Notes under the pieces: generated by a model | Told to the model about the DNA's origin: nothing | Databases searched by the model: none | Seen by the model: only the letters and a program-made list of their open reading frames with translations | Position numbers and translations under genes: made by a program | Assembly: GCF_004535825.1 (NCBI RefSeq) | Contig: NZ_SGVY01000036.1 | Span: 1-36,290 of the forward strand | Length of the DNA stretch: 36,290 bases | Reading direction: 5' to 3' | Source: Segatella hominis | GTDB taxonomy: Bacteria > Bacteroidota > Bacteroidia > Bacteroidales > Bacteroidaceae | In this document: in pieces, positions 8,066 to 15,661 of the stretch | Position numbering within the stretch: the stretch's first letter is position 1 | How the letters are laid out: each line of letters opens with the position of its first letter

Positions 8066-8073
8066 CAAATATA
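8066..8073 (-). promoter_or_regulatory. -7 box of TM2/DUF2752 cassette 1
   Basis: The minus strand reads TATATTTG followed by CA, about 75 bp before the TM2 ATG. No clear -33 box is seen. Further upstream, 8169-8186 is a 7-bp hairpin (gtgtaac / gttacac) followed by an almost palindromic ttattatataatag, a possible regulator site. Confidence 0.6.
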
Positions 8074-8266
8074 ATAAAATAAATGAATATATCCTAATTC
8101 TATGTCGATTTTTTTTCAAAAAAGTTATTTTTCCCTTTTTTTAGACCATTCCGTTTATTCCATTTGTAGTGTAACCTTTGTTACACCTTATTATATAATA
8201 GGTAACGAGTAGAGCCTAAAGTATGTGCTAACTTATCAACGACCTTAGTGGCTTTCCTTATTATGC

Positions 8267-8545
8267 CTAGAACCATCTCTTCTTCATTTTCTTCAAGAAA
8301 TCCTTGGTGATAGGGAAGCCGGAGGCATCACCTATTACGGAGTCGATATGGCAGAAGGGACATTCGGCTGTTGGCGGCTCATCAGGGAGGTAATCCGTGA
8401 TTTCGGATGGCGAGAAGATTTCGCAACAGCTGAAGCAACCGCACTTTTCTGACTTCTCAATCTGTTCATAGTTTTTACAATCCTTAATACTATCTGAAAA
8501 TGTCAAAGAACTCACTTTTTTATAATCTTCCGTCGTGATAAACAT
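8267..8545 (-). CDS. small Cys-rich cytoplasmic protein
   Basis: A 92-residue protein from the ATG at 8545. A longer frame upstream only overlaps the preceding gene out of frame. It contains KCGCFSCCEIFSPSEITDY and then ECPFCHIDSVIGDASG, i.e. two cysteine pairs in the pattern of a zinc ribbon, ending FLKKMKKRWF. I recognise this as a widespread small protein family in Bacteroidetes and Firmicutes that has no assigned function. The start overlaps the end of the 507-residue gene by 26 bp, so it is probably translated from the same mRNA. Confidence 0.65.
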   Translation of the reverse strand: MFITTEDYKKVSSLTFSDSIKDCKNYEQIEKSEKCGCFSCCEIFSPSEITDYLPDEPPTAECPFCHIDSVIGDASGFPITKDFLKKMKKRWF

Positions 8546-10043
8546 GCTCAACCATTCCGTTAAGACACCAAACAGTAATATTGTTACCCAAGCTGCGTAA
8601 CAATCCACAGAGCTGGTATTTGTTCCATACTGAATGATACACTCTTTCAAACAATTTTACTTTGATACCTTTTATTGTACCAATATAATCATTCAAGATT
8701 CCTTCTGGCATTCCAACATAAGGCTCTATTTTTATCATCGCATCTACAGGTTTGTCTCCATATTTCTTTCTGAGCTGAGTTACCTCCTTATACATATACT
8801 CATTGTCAGCCTTGTTTATCTCTTCTTGTCTCTTATACTCAGAAGCCTGAGCACCAAGACTGACTAGATCTTCATAACCCATGAGAGGCTTTTTGAGTTC
8901 TTCAGATAATTGCTGCTTTGACATTCCTATATACGACTCTCCAATAACATCTCCTGCACTATTGAGCTTATAACCAGCCACTAATTCGAACTGCTCACTG
9001 GACAAACGTTTTGTATTTGCACTCCATAGCGTAGGTTTTACTGGTTTTAACTTCAGATAGCATCCTCCTTTTTCCTGTAAAAATCCATAAAGATTTTCTC
9101 CATTTGGATTATATAGGAACGTATACCCCTGATCTTTATATGCAGACAGACAATCCGTCTCTTCTTGTACAGAATAAAGAGTGGCTATAGGGATATTTGC
9201 ATTAGTGCGGCGCATAATAACTCTTCCGTCTAAATAAAGATTTATACCAGAAAGGCAACCTCCATATTCATCCTTGTAATTTATAGGCTCAATTTTATCC
9301 AATGCAGAGGTCATAATGGTGGCATCTTCTCTAAACGAATCATCGCCACTACCATTATAGAATTTTGAAGGTTTGGGAACTTGTTTGATAATTGACACCC
9401 ATTGCTTAGGGTTACTATTGGTTCTGCAAAGCATGAAAGCAAGACAAGTACCGGTCTTCTTATTTTTAGCAATAACGTCCTTCAATGCTCCATTAAGATC
9501 ATCCCATGCTGTAGGCTCTTGCTGCATAGCATAGAAGACAAAACTTTTCATATAAGACACATAACTCTTTGGGTCTTCTGCATTCTTCAGCTTATCTATA
9601 CATTCCTTTAGAGTTATCTCCTTGTTTTGATATTTAGCCAGAACATATTCTGCAGTACCGTGAGCATAACAACGTTTTGCAAAAAAGTTCTTCCATTCTG
9701 AAAAGTAATTGGCAGGAGTTTCCACTCCAAGTTTGTCTTTATAGTCTGCCTTCAGATCATTGTCTACTTCTTCAGGAAGAACCAATTTCTTCTGGCCGTT
9801 GACTTCCTTGTAGAAAACTATTTCTTTGCTCTTAAGCCATGTATTGAAAGATGCGTCAACCATTGAGATGTCATATGGAATAAATCCCGCAATATCAGAG
9901 ATTGTCCATTTCTTTGTTTTCAGCAAAGCATTGAGCTCAGCAGTCTTGGCAGACTTGACAGAAGAAGCGTTCTGCGCTTTTATAGTCATACAACTAAAAA
10001 GCGCAAAACAGATTATTAGGATATTATAATGTATTCTTTTCAT
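8520..10043 (-). CDS. exported protein of unknown function
   Basis: A 507-residue protein with a clear signal peptide (ILIICFALFSCMTIKAQ). The AQ end suggests signal peptidase I, although LFSC could be read as a poor lipobox. The mature protein is soluble-looking, rich in Lys, and has no motif I can name. The middle part contains helical stretches (about residues 130-220), and the C-terminal third looks beta-rich. It lies 7 bp downstream of the FISUMP-like gene and overlaps the small Cys-rich gene, so the three are co-transcribed, probably with TM2 cassette 2. I do not recognise the family. Confidence 0.7.
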   Translation of the reverse strand: MKRIHYNILIICFALFSCMTIKAQNASSVKSAKTAELNALLKTKKWTISDIAGFIPYDISMVDASFNTWLKSKEIVFYKEVNGQKKLVLPEEVDNDLKADYKDKLGVETPANYFSEWKNFFAKRCYAHGTAEYVLAKYQNKEITLKECIDKLKNAEDPKSYVSYMKSFVFYAMQQEPTAWDDLNGALKDVIAKNKKTGTCLAFMLCRTNSNPKQWVSIIKQVPKPSKFYNGSGDDSFREDATIMTSALDKIEPINYKDEYGGCLSGINLYLDGRVIMRRTNANIPIATLYSVQEETDCLSAYKDQGYTFLYNPNGENLYGFLQEKGGCYLKLKPVKPTLWSANTKRLSSEQFELVAGYKLNSAGDVIGESYIGMSKQQLSEELKKPLMGYEDLVSLGAQASEYKRQEEINKADNEYMYKEVTQLRKKYGDKPVDAMIKIEPYVGMPEGILNDYIGTIKGIKVKLFERVYHSVWNKYQLCGLLRSLGNNITVWCLNGMVEHVYHDGRL

Positions 10044-10050
10044 ATTGTTT

Positions 10051-10896
10051 TTATTCTGGTAGTTCTATTTCATCTTGTTCTGTATCCTCAGTACTTTCTG
10101 TTTTCGGACTATTAAAAACTGGACGCACTAGAAGGCCAACGATCGCTTGATCACTATTCTGAACGGTTGCGTTTTTTAGGGACGGATTAACCTTTCCGTT
10201 TTTTTCAACGGATATTATTGCTAATATCTGAGCATTGGATTCCTTGTTGGCAGTTCTATATAGAGCCTCCGTCGCTTTTACGGTTATTCCATTATATTGG
10301 GCAAGTTGTGACAAATTAACGAAAGTCTCATTTTCTGTTATAACTGACATAAGTCTAGCCGAAACTTGTTTAGATAATTCCATGTTACCAATCCTAGCAT
10401 ATATATCATTAGGCGGGAAGTAAAGATAAATGGATTTGCCATTTGGTCCTGTAAATTTCGCAACATATAGTTTGTTGATTACCATATAGTCAAGGGTACA
10501 GCTCTCAAACAGTTCTTTCCACTGTTCGGCGGTAGGAATGCTCCATCCCTTGCCATATTTTTTTGTTGCAACATCATACTCTGTTCCTGCAATATTTGTA
10601 ATGTCAGACTTGAATGTGTATGTATCTGACGTATAAATCTGTTTGGTTGCAGTTTCACCATACGAATAATAGCCACCAACAGAAGTAACGCTTGTTGCAC
10701 CAATATTTCTATCAGCCCATTTTGTACCGCTTGGCAAACCTAAGTCCACCAATATCGGCTTAGAAGCAGTCTGCTGTGCAGGTCTTTTTGACGCAGTAGT
10801 TGGTCTCTTGGTTGTAGTACCTTTTCTTGTCTGTGCTGACAAGGACAATGTAAACATCATTGCACAAGCAATGATAAATAAACTCTTGATTTTCAT
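10051..10896 (-). CDS. exported FISUMP-like domain protein
   Basis: A 281-residue exported protein. The signal peptide ends SLSAQ, followed by a Thr/Lys/Pro-rich linker (residues ~22-45). The conserved block VDLGLPSGTKWADRNIGA then GGYYSYGE and GKGWSIPTAEQWKELFESC is the hallmark of the FISUMP/DUF1566-like fold common in Bacteroidetes surface proteins. A long acidic tail ends the protein (TESTEDTEQDEIELPE). It lies between TM2 cassette 2 and the unknown exported gene, with only 63 bp upstream and no good promoter, so readthrough from the cassette is likely. Ligand and role are unknown. Confidence 0.8.
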   Translation of the reverse strand: MKIKSLFIIACAMMFTLSLSAQTRKGTTTKRPTTASKRPAQQTASKPILVDLGLPSGTKWADRNIGATSVTSVGGYYSYGETATKQIYTSDTYTFKSDITNIAGTEYDVATKKYGKGWSIPTAEQWKELFESCTLDYMVINKLYVAKFTGPNGKSIYLYFPPNDIYARIGNMELSKQVSARLMSVITENETFVNLSQLAQYNGITVKATEALYRTANKESNAQILAIISVEKNGKVNPSLKNATVQNSDQAIVGLLVRPVFNSPKTESTEDTEQDEIELPE

Positions 10897-10959
10897 AATC
10901 TTTCAGTTTTTAATTTTATTATATTCGATATTTATAAAGCAGTATGCAGTCAAATCCGC

Positions 10960-11316
10960 TTATATATGCCGGACAATGTTATATATCCATATGCTTCCTT
11001 CAGCGATTAGGATTATGACGAGGTAAACCTTCTTATCTAAACAGGCATTTATCCTTGAAAGATAATCTTTCTTTGTTGCTAATTGTGTGATTAAGATGAA
11101 AGGAGCAATGGGAAGAATAATCCAAACAAGTATGATATTAGGATTCATCCGTACTGCTGCCAATAACTCACCTTCAAGACAAAGCTTTACAGATCTAGTC
11201 ATTCCACAACCAGGACAAGGAATACCAAAGAGAATTTTAGTAGGGCATAGTACCAAACTTATATCATAAGTGTAGTTTAGTTTCATCCACACCATACCTA
11301 ATATATAAACTCCCAA
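10960..11316 (-). CDS. DUF2752 membrane protein, cassette 2, start uncertain
   Basis: The homologue of the protein at 6852-7235, with the signature CPTKILFGIPCPGCGMTRS and the same C-terminus (IWIYNIVRHI). No ATG exists in the right frame at the expected place. The codon aligned to the cassette 1 start is AAT (11343-11341). An ATG overlaps it one base later (11342-11340), but in a frame that stops after 14 codons. The in-frame stop upstream is at 11355-11353. The first usable in-frame start is TTG at 11316, giving 118 residues and losing about eight. This looks like a 1-base shift close to the start. The gene may use TTG, or may be damaged. Confidence 0.7.
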   Translation of the reverse strand: MGVYILGMVWMKLNYTYDISLVLCPTKILFGIPCPGCGMTRSVKLCLEGELLAAVRMNPNIILVWIILPIAPFILITQLATKKDYLSRINACLDKKVYLVIILIAEGSIWIYNIVRHI

Positions 11317-11341
11317 TAGTGTAAAGCTTCTTGCCTGGTCA

Positions 11342-11674
11342 TTACATGACTGTTATAAATTTTTCTAAGTTCTTCTCCTTTGCTACTTTCATGATTAAAA
11401 AGTAATCTATAATCGTCCAGATTCCACAACCTCCACAAGTAAGCAGTTTTGCTATTCCAAGACCTGTGTCACCGATATAAAATCTGTCAATTCCTAATCC
11501 GCCAGCAACAATGGAAAGTATTAATGCCATAGTTGGATCTTTTAAGCCTAATGTATACAGCATAGATGTCTTGGATTCATCCATAGTTTCGAATTTATCC
11601 CGGATCATCATCATACTTTCATCAGGAAAATACTTGCTATATGTCATTAATAGCATATTGATTTTGTCATTCAT
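11342..11674 (-). CDS. TM2 domain protein b, cassette 2
   Basis: A 110-residue TM2 protein, the paralogue of 7241-7573. The N-terminal soluble half (MLLMTYSKYFPDESMMMI) and the TM2 half (GIDRFYIGDTGLGIAKL, GGCGIWTIIDYFLIMK) are both closely conserved. The stop codon overlaps an ATG (taATG), the position where coupling to the DUF2752 gene would be expected. That ATG is out of frame with the DUF2752 protein. The function is unknown. Confidence 0.88.
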   Translation of the reverse strand: MNDKINMLLMTYSKYFPDESMMMIRDKFETMDESKTSMLYTLGLKDPTMALILSIVAGGLGIDRFYIGDTGLGIAKLLTCGGCGIWTIIDYFLIMKVAKEKNLEKFITVM

Positions 11675-11694
11675 TGTTGTCTTGCTTTTCGTTT

Positions 11695-11727
11695 TTTGAG
11701 GAAGAGCTTATTTTGCTCTTCCTCAAA
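11695..11727 (-). promoter_or_regulatory. intercistronic mRNA hairpin, cassette 2
   Basis: Arms 11695-11707 and 11715-11727 pair perfectly over 13 bp, with core gaggaagagc / gctcttcctc and a 7-base loop. It lies between the two TM2 genes at the position of the hairpin in cassette 1. The minus-strand RNA continues with A's rather than U's, so it is not a standard terminator. Confidence 0.7.
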
Positions 11728-11735
11728 TCTAATGT

Positions 11736-12071
11736 TTAAAAATACATCATCAATTTGTTGTAATTGTACATCTTTGCACGGTTCATTACTGTAAACAAAT
11801 CGATAAGTCCCCAAATTCCAGCTCCTGCACAAGTAATGAGTTTAACAACACCTAGACCTGTTTCGCCAAGCCAAAAACGGTCGACACCCAAACCGCCAAG
11901 GAAGAAAGCGAATAGGAAGGCAACAGTAGAATTTTTCCATTCAGTAGCCATCAGCATGCTCTCTTTGCTCTCGTCAAGTGACTCAAGCTTCTTTTTTACA
12001 TCTTCAATCATCATTTCAGGGAAATATTTTCCATTTACCATGATGAACTGGTTAATCTTTTCTTTTTCCAT
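11736..12071 (-). CDS. TM2 domain protein a, cassette 2
   Basis: A 111-residue TM2 protein, the paralogue of 7656-7991. It has the start MEKEKINQFIMVNGKYFP, the same FLFAFFLGG helix, a VDRFWLGETGLGVVKL turn and GIWGLIDLFTV. It is the first gene of a probable six-gene minus-strand run: TM2a, TM2b, DUF2752, FISUMP-like, unknown exported protein, small Cys-rich protein. It is preceded by a weak -7 box at 12112-12119. Confidence 0.88.
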   Translation of the reverse strand: MEKEKINQFIMVNGKYFPEMMIEDVKKKLESLDESKESMLMATEWKNSTVAFLFAFFLGGLGVDRFWLGETGLGVVKLITCAGAGIWGLIDLFTVMNRAKMYNYNKLMMYF

Positions 12072-12111
12072 AGTCTTTAAATGTTGAAAATATAATTTGT
12101 TTTTATTTTCG

Positions 12112-12119
12112 CAAATACA
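12112..12119 (-). promoter_or_regulatory. weak -7 box of cassette 2
   Basis: The minus strand reads TGTATTTG followed by C, one base off TAnnTTTG, at nearly the same distance from the start as the cassette 1 promoter. No -33 box is evident. Confidence 0.35.
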
Positions 12120-12180
12120 ACAAGCAAGTGCGAATTTTACTAAATGTCTTGTTTATAACGCTGTTAATATACTATGTCTT

Positions 12181-12909
12181 TTATAAGTATTTCTTACAGC
12201 CTTTGTAATAACTAGGAGCGTATATTCTCTTAAAATAATCATCTCCGCGATACAATCCGTCATTCAAGAAAGTGATGCTGGCGGATCCACTCTTGCTTTT
12301 GACTTGCAAGTCTCCATTGTCGGCAAGTTTGTAGGTGAACTTTTCTTTTAGACCATTAAAGTTATTAATAAATACACCTTTTCCGCAGCCATTAACATCG
12401 GGAGCACTAAATACCCAAGCTACACTAACAGTTTCATTATTACCAAAATTAAAGATATAGTCGACGACATTGTCTTTAAATTCTTTGTATTTGGCTTGTC
12501 TTTCTGCTTGTAGCTCCAACTCTTCTTGTGCTTTCTGCTCTTTGAGCTCTAACTCTTCCTCGGCCTTTTTGTCCTTGGCAAGCATATTGCTTATCTCCGT
12601 TTTATGGTTGCCGCCATCCTTGAACTTTTCCATGTATTCATTCTCCAAAGAAATCTTGGTGGCAAGGTCTTTGGTCTTGCAGATATTGGCATAGGCGGTA
12701 GAATCGTCTACCCATACTCTTAAGTTCTTGCGAATCTTGACAAGGTGTTCTGGAGATGCCTCCTCGAAGTAATTGTCAAGGTAAGCTCTCATCTCCTGAG
12801 GATTGTTCGAGGTTGATACTCGGGCAAAGGCCTTGTCCTCTTTTTCTTTAGAGTTACAGCTGGTCAAAATAGTTATGGCCAGCATGGATAAATATAAAAG
12901 TTTTTTCAT
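12181..12909 (-). CDS. lipoprotein with coiled-coil segment
   Basis: A 242-residue lipoprotein: MKKLLYLSMLAITILTSC gives a lipobox with Cys18, followed by NSKEKEDK. Residues ~110-145 form a Glu/Lys-rich coiled coil with a repeated EELEL motif. The C-terminal ~90 residues look like a small beta domain (VSVAWVFSAPDVNGCGKG ... GSASITFLNDGLYRGDDYF). I do not recognise the family. It lies 65 bp downstream of a second lipoprotein on the same strand, so the two may act together in the envelope. Confidence 0.7.
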   Translation of the reverse strand: MKKLLYLSMLAITILTSCNSKEKEDKAFARVSTSNNPQEMRAYLDNYFEEASPEHLVKIRKNLRVWVDDSTAYANICKTKDLATKISLENEYMEKFKDGGNHKTEISNMLAKDKKAEEELELKEQKAQEELELQAERQAKYKEFKDNVVDYIFNFGNNETVSVAWVFSAPDVNGCGKGVFINNFNGLKEKFTYKLADNGDLQVKSKSGSASITFLNDGLYRGDDYFKRIYAPSYYKGCKKYL

Positions 12910-12974
12910 ATCTTATGTATTGATGTGAGATGTTGTATGAATGGGTAATGTCGTAATATTCCTATAGTCGGATA

Positions 12975-13667
12975 TTATTTCATTGCCTCGGTCAACTTTT
13001 TGGTAATCTCGACATAGCGTTGCAATTGCTCACTGGTAAAGTTGCCTTTGGCATCCTTGCATTTTTCGAGCAAATCCTGATAGCTGCCTTCCTGCTCCTG
13101 TGCTTCGCCGAGAGTAGACATGTACTCTTCAGAACCTGGTTCCATGTCCTTCAACTTAGCATAGAAGTCAGAGAGTTTGTTGACATATTCCTCGTAGGAG
13201 TCGAGCATCTCGTCGATGTCGGTGTCTGAAGATGACGAAGAGAAGTCGTTAGAGGTGTCTTCACTTTCTTTGGTCTCCTCGGTCTTCTTCGACGCCCCCT
13301 TTCCGGTAATTTGCTCGATGGCATTAGGGATGTTGCAGTATGTCATAAACATGTAATGGTTGTCGGTGGTGGCACTTTCTAGGGTATTGTTCCAAGCTTC
13401 GTATGCCTTGGTGACCTTTTTGACATTTTCGCTGTCTTCACCCTCTTTTTGGATGATCTCTTCCCAATCAGGATAGTCCTGTGAAATCTTGTACAACTTT
13501 TCCATCAGCTCGTCATGTATTCTGTCACAGTCGTCGTTGCTGGATGCAGAAGCGAGTTCTTTGGTCGAACTTTCGTATGCCTCTACCAGTTTGTCGAACA
13601 TTGAAGAAGAACATGCAGAGAATAGCAATGTCAGCATGAATGCAAAAAAAACAGGAATCTTTTTCAT
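12975..13667 (-). CDS. lipoprotein with acidic Ser-rich linker
   Basis: A 230-residue lipoprotein: MKKIPVFFAFMLTLLFSAC has a lipobox with Cys19, followed by SSS. The sequence is strongly acidic and helical. A low-complexity segment (Thr/Glu/Ser with SSSSS, around residues 125-150) separates two helical parts. The second helical part (MLDSYEEYVNKLSDFY...) resembles repeats seen in small Bacteroidales lipoproteins, but I cannot name the family with certainty. It is probably co-transcribed with the lipoprotein gene downstream. Confidence 0.7.
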   Translation of the reverse strand: MKKIPVFFAFMLTLLFSACSSSMFDKLVEAYESSTKELASASSNDDCDRIHDELMEKLYKISQDYPDWEEIIQKEGEDSENVKKVTKAYEAWNNTLESATTDNHYMFMTYCNIPNAIEQITGKGASKKTEETKESEDTSNDFSSSSSDTDIDEMLDSYEEYVNKLSDFYAKLKDMEPGSEEYMSTLGEAQEQEGSYQDLLEKCKDAKGNFTSEQLQRYVEITKKLTEAMK

Positions 13668-13700
13668 AATTAATGATATTTAAAATTAATAATATTGTTT

Positions 13701-13887
13701 TTAAAAGTAATCCATAATCATCAACCTCCCATTGCAAATGTGATGAATGCAAGTTTTATCGCCAGTGAATTGTGGCAATTCAGTCAGATTATCTTTCGTG
13801 AATATCTTGTCGAGATTAATTTCATTTTATTCTATAGCTCCCGATGCTATCGCAAAGAAGAGCATAATGATAAAAGATTTTTTTCAT
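13701..13887 (-). pseudogene. remnant of a small exported protein
   Basis: From the ATG at 13887 the minus strand reads MKKIF and then loses frame. With one A fewer in the run of seven A's after the ATG it reads MKKSFIIMLFFAIASGAIE, a perfect signal peptide, and then meets a TAA. The same frame continues after that stop for another ~40 codons (NEINLDKIFTKDNLTELPQF...) to a stop at 13703-13701. A homopolymer frameshift plus a nonsense codon indicates a decayed gene. The original product is unknown. Confidence 0.5.
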
Positions 13888-13898
13888 ATCCTTGTGAA

Positions 13899-14657
13899 TT
13901 ATTTATTGTTCTTATTTTTGAATACATCGACAAAAGCAGTTATTGCCTTTTCTCGATCCTCTTTTTTCATGTAGGAATTCCCAATGTAAGGAACATAAAT
14001 GGGTTTACAGTTTATAGAAGCACCTATTTTGCTAAGAATTGCGTTAGCAGTTCTTCCGTGAGCAATGATGCAACTTGGCTTTATCAATTCTATCTCTTTC
14101 TGGAGAATTTCTTGATATTTATGAGTGTCAGTTTTCAGAATGCCTCTCTTGTCTTTTGTAAACAGTTTGTTGCAATCAGTCATATAAATTGCAGTTCCTG
14201 GAGCTGCTTCGAGAGCCTGAAGTATGACTGGTGTCATGAATCCCTTGCGAGTATTGGTACGATAGCTTTTGTCATGAAAGCCAAAAGGAGAGGATAAAGA
14301 TAACTTTCCTTTATAGCGTTCTGTGCGTCTTGGGTCTTGGCTTACTACCATGACAATATTTGAGATTGGCTTGTCATGGTCTGTTTGTATAAGTGTCGGT
14401 ATGTCAAATCCCAAGATGTTATAGTCTTGGTAATCTTTTGGGGCATCAATATATTTAACGGCACATCCATTATCTGACGGACCGTCAGGATATTCCCAAT
14501 TACATTGTTCTTTCATTTCCTGGTATCTTTTCAGAAGAATATCATCGTATTTCTTCTCACTGAAGATAACACTGCTGATGCTGGATAATACTTTTTGCAT
14601 TACCTGTTCGTCGGTATCTGAAATATAAATGTTAGTTCTTTCCATGATGTTTATCAT
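13899..14657 (-). CDS. uracil-DNA glycosylase-like protein
   Basis: A 252-residue protein, or 248 from the second ATG at 14645 (MERTN). It contains VMVVSQDPRRTE, resembling the GQDPY-type motif of the uracil-DNA glycosylase superfamily. Later come CIIAHGRTANAIL and VPYIGNSY, the place where UDG enzymes carry their second motif. The catalytic residues are not canonical (R after QDP, no HPS), so the enzyme may not remove uracil. It is a single gene between the small pseudogene and a noncoding RNA. The superfamily assignment is moderately sure, the activity is unknown. Confidence 0.6.
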   Translation of the reverse strand: MINIMERTNIYISDTDEQVMQKVLSSISSVIFSEKKYDDILLKRYQEMKEQCNWEYPDGPSDNGCAVKYIDAPKDYQDYNILGFDIPTLIQTDHDKPISNIVMVVSQDPRRTERYKGKLSLSSPFGFHDKSYRTNTRKGFMTPVILQALEAAPGTAIYMTDCNKLFTKDKRGILKTDTHKYQEILQKEIELIKPSCIIAHGRTANAILSKIGASINCKPIYVPYIGNSYMKKEDREKAITAFVDVFKNKNNK

Positions 14658-14687
14658 TTACTTTTTGGTTATTTCATTCTAAGGCAC

Positions 14688-14936
14688 AAAAAAAGGTGCG
14701 AACCAATTTCATTCTGTTCTGAAGGTTCTGGACTACCTGTACACAAAGAATGAAAATCAGCTCACACCAATGGGTATATGTTGATACCCTTCCCGCCGAA
14801 GCGGAATGGATACAATAATATACGATTGGGTGAACAACTTCTGTCTTCGTTCTTGTGTACAATGAATTGTCCAGATTCTCAGTACGAACCAAGCATGGTT
14901 GTTTCCTTAACATGTCTGCTGTTTGTTTAGAACAGC
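14688..14936 (-). ncRNA. structured noncoding RNA, possibly 6S RNA
   Basis: A TATATTTGCA promoter (14941-14948, minus strand) precedes about 245 nt that end in a run of seven U's (14694-14688). Nested pairings close on one another: 14929-14935 with 14714-14720 (CTGTTCT/AGAACAG); 14869-14875 with 14727-14733; 14850-14860 with 14739-14750; 14825-14832 with 14765-14771; and a UUCG-capped tip near 14792-14806. The result is a long rod with internal loops, as in 6S RNA. A 99-codon frame through it has no protein character. That it is an RNA is well supported by the pairing; the 6S identity is a guess from shape and size. Confidence 0.55.
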
Positions 14937-14940
14937 ACTG

Positions 14941-14948
14941 CAAATATA
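14941..14948 (-). promoter_or_regulatory. -7 box of the structured RNA
   Basis: The minus strand reads TATATTTG followed by CA, immediately before the 5' arm of the RNA structure. Two copies of agctgatttttt, 20 bp apart (14978 and 14998), lie further upstream in the shared spacer with the rightward gene. Confidence 0.55.
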
Positions 14949-15094
14949 CCATATTTTTTTTAATGTCGTTCATCGTGAGCTGATTTTTTGCAAAAATAGC
15001 TGATTTTTTTGCTTTTTCAGCGTTCCATTCTATTCCAAGTTCGAAATATGAGGCTTTTTTTGTGGAAATATCTTATTGGTTGGATTTGTTTTAC

Positions 15095-15102
15095 TATCTT
15101 TG
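15095..15102 (+). promoter_or_regulatory. -7 box directly in front of the 15107 gene
   Basis: TATCTTTG followed by CA ends only 4 bp before the ATG at 15107. Transcription starting the usual few bases downstream would begin at or beside the start codon. TTGG at 15076-15079 is a possible but short-spaced -33. Confidence 0.6.
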
Positions 15103-15106
15103 CAGC

Positions 15107-15661
15107 ATGGAACAGATATTACGTGAAATGATAGAAAAGATGGCGGGGCGTAAGATGGTTGTGCCTCGCGACTTCGTATGGTTGAGCGAAAAGGTGGAGG
15201 AACGTACCCAGCAAAGGGTGAGTGCTTCTACGTTGCGTCGATTCTGGGGATACGTGAGCGAAGGGGTTTCTGCCAGCAAGTTTACCAAGAATGTCCTGGC
15301 GAATTTTCTCGGTTATGCGGACTTTGAGGAGTTTGGATTGTCGCAAGGAACGGGAGAACGGCAGAGCCAGATGGTTATGGGCAAGGAAATCTCTTGTGAT
15401 GATCTTTATGAGGGACAGATGCTCAAACTTTCCTGGCTGCCCGACAGAACCTGTATCATCAGGTATCAGGGAAACGGAAGTTTCAGAGTTCTGTCATCTG
15501 AAAATACCAGATTGACGAAAGATGATACCTTCGAGTGCCATCATTTCATCAATCATGAGCCTGCTTATCTTCATGCCTGGAAACATGGAGTTGATAAACC
15601 GGTTACTTACGCTATAGGTAAGAAGAACGGCATCATCGTGGAGCATTACTTAGAAGATTGA
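15107..15661 (+). CDS. conserved hypothetical protein, possible leaderless mRNA
   Basis: A 184-residue soluble protein. The open frame extends upstream to 15062, but that extension spans the promoter (15095-15102), so ATG 15107 is the start. The N-terminal half is helical (DFVWLSEKVEERTQQRVSAS, then TLRRFWGYV...) and resembles small Prevotella/Bacteroides proteins that look like they carry a DNA-binding helix pair. The C-terminal half (residues ~95-184) is a beta-rich domain with regular Gly and charged turns (KLSWLPDRTCIIRYQGNGSF). I know no function for it. The gene's end overlaps the kinase gene tail-to-tail by 16 bp. Confidence 0.75.
   Translation: MEQILREMIEKMAGRKMVVPRDFVWLSEKVEERTQQRVSASTLRRFWGYVSEGVSASKFTKNVLANFLGYADFEEFGLSQGTGERQSQMVMGKEISCDDLYEGQMLKLSWLPDRTCIIRYQGNGSFRVLSSENTRLTKDDTFECHHFINHEPAYLHAWKHGVDKPVTYAIGKKNGIIVEHYLED

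Noticed and set aside
8546-8650. N-terminal extension of the small Cys-rich protein
   Set aside because: It only overlaps the preceding gene in another frame; the conserved part starts at the internal ATG (8545).
14674-14973. 99-codon minus-strand frame
   Set aside because: It lies across a promoter and a strongly base-paired RNA; composition is not protein-like.
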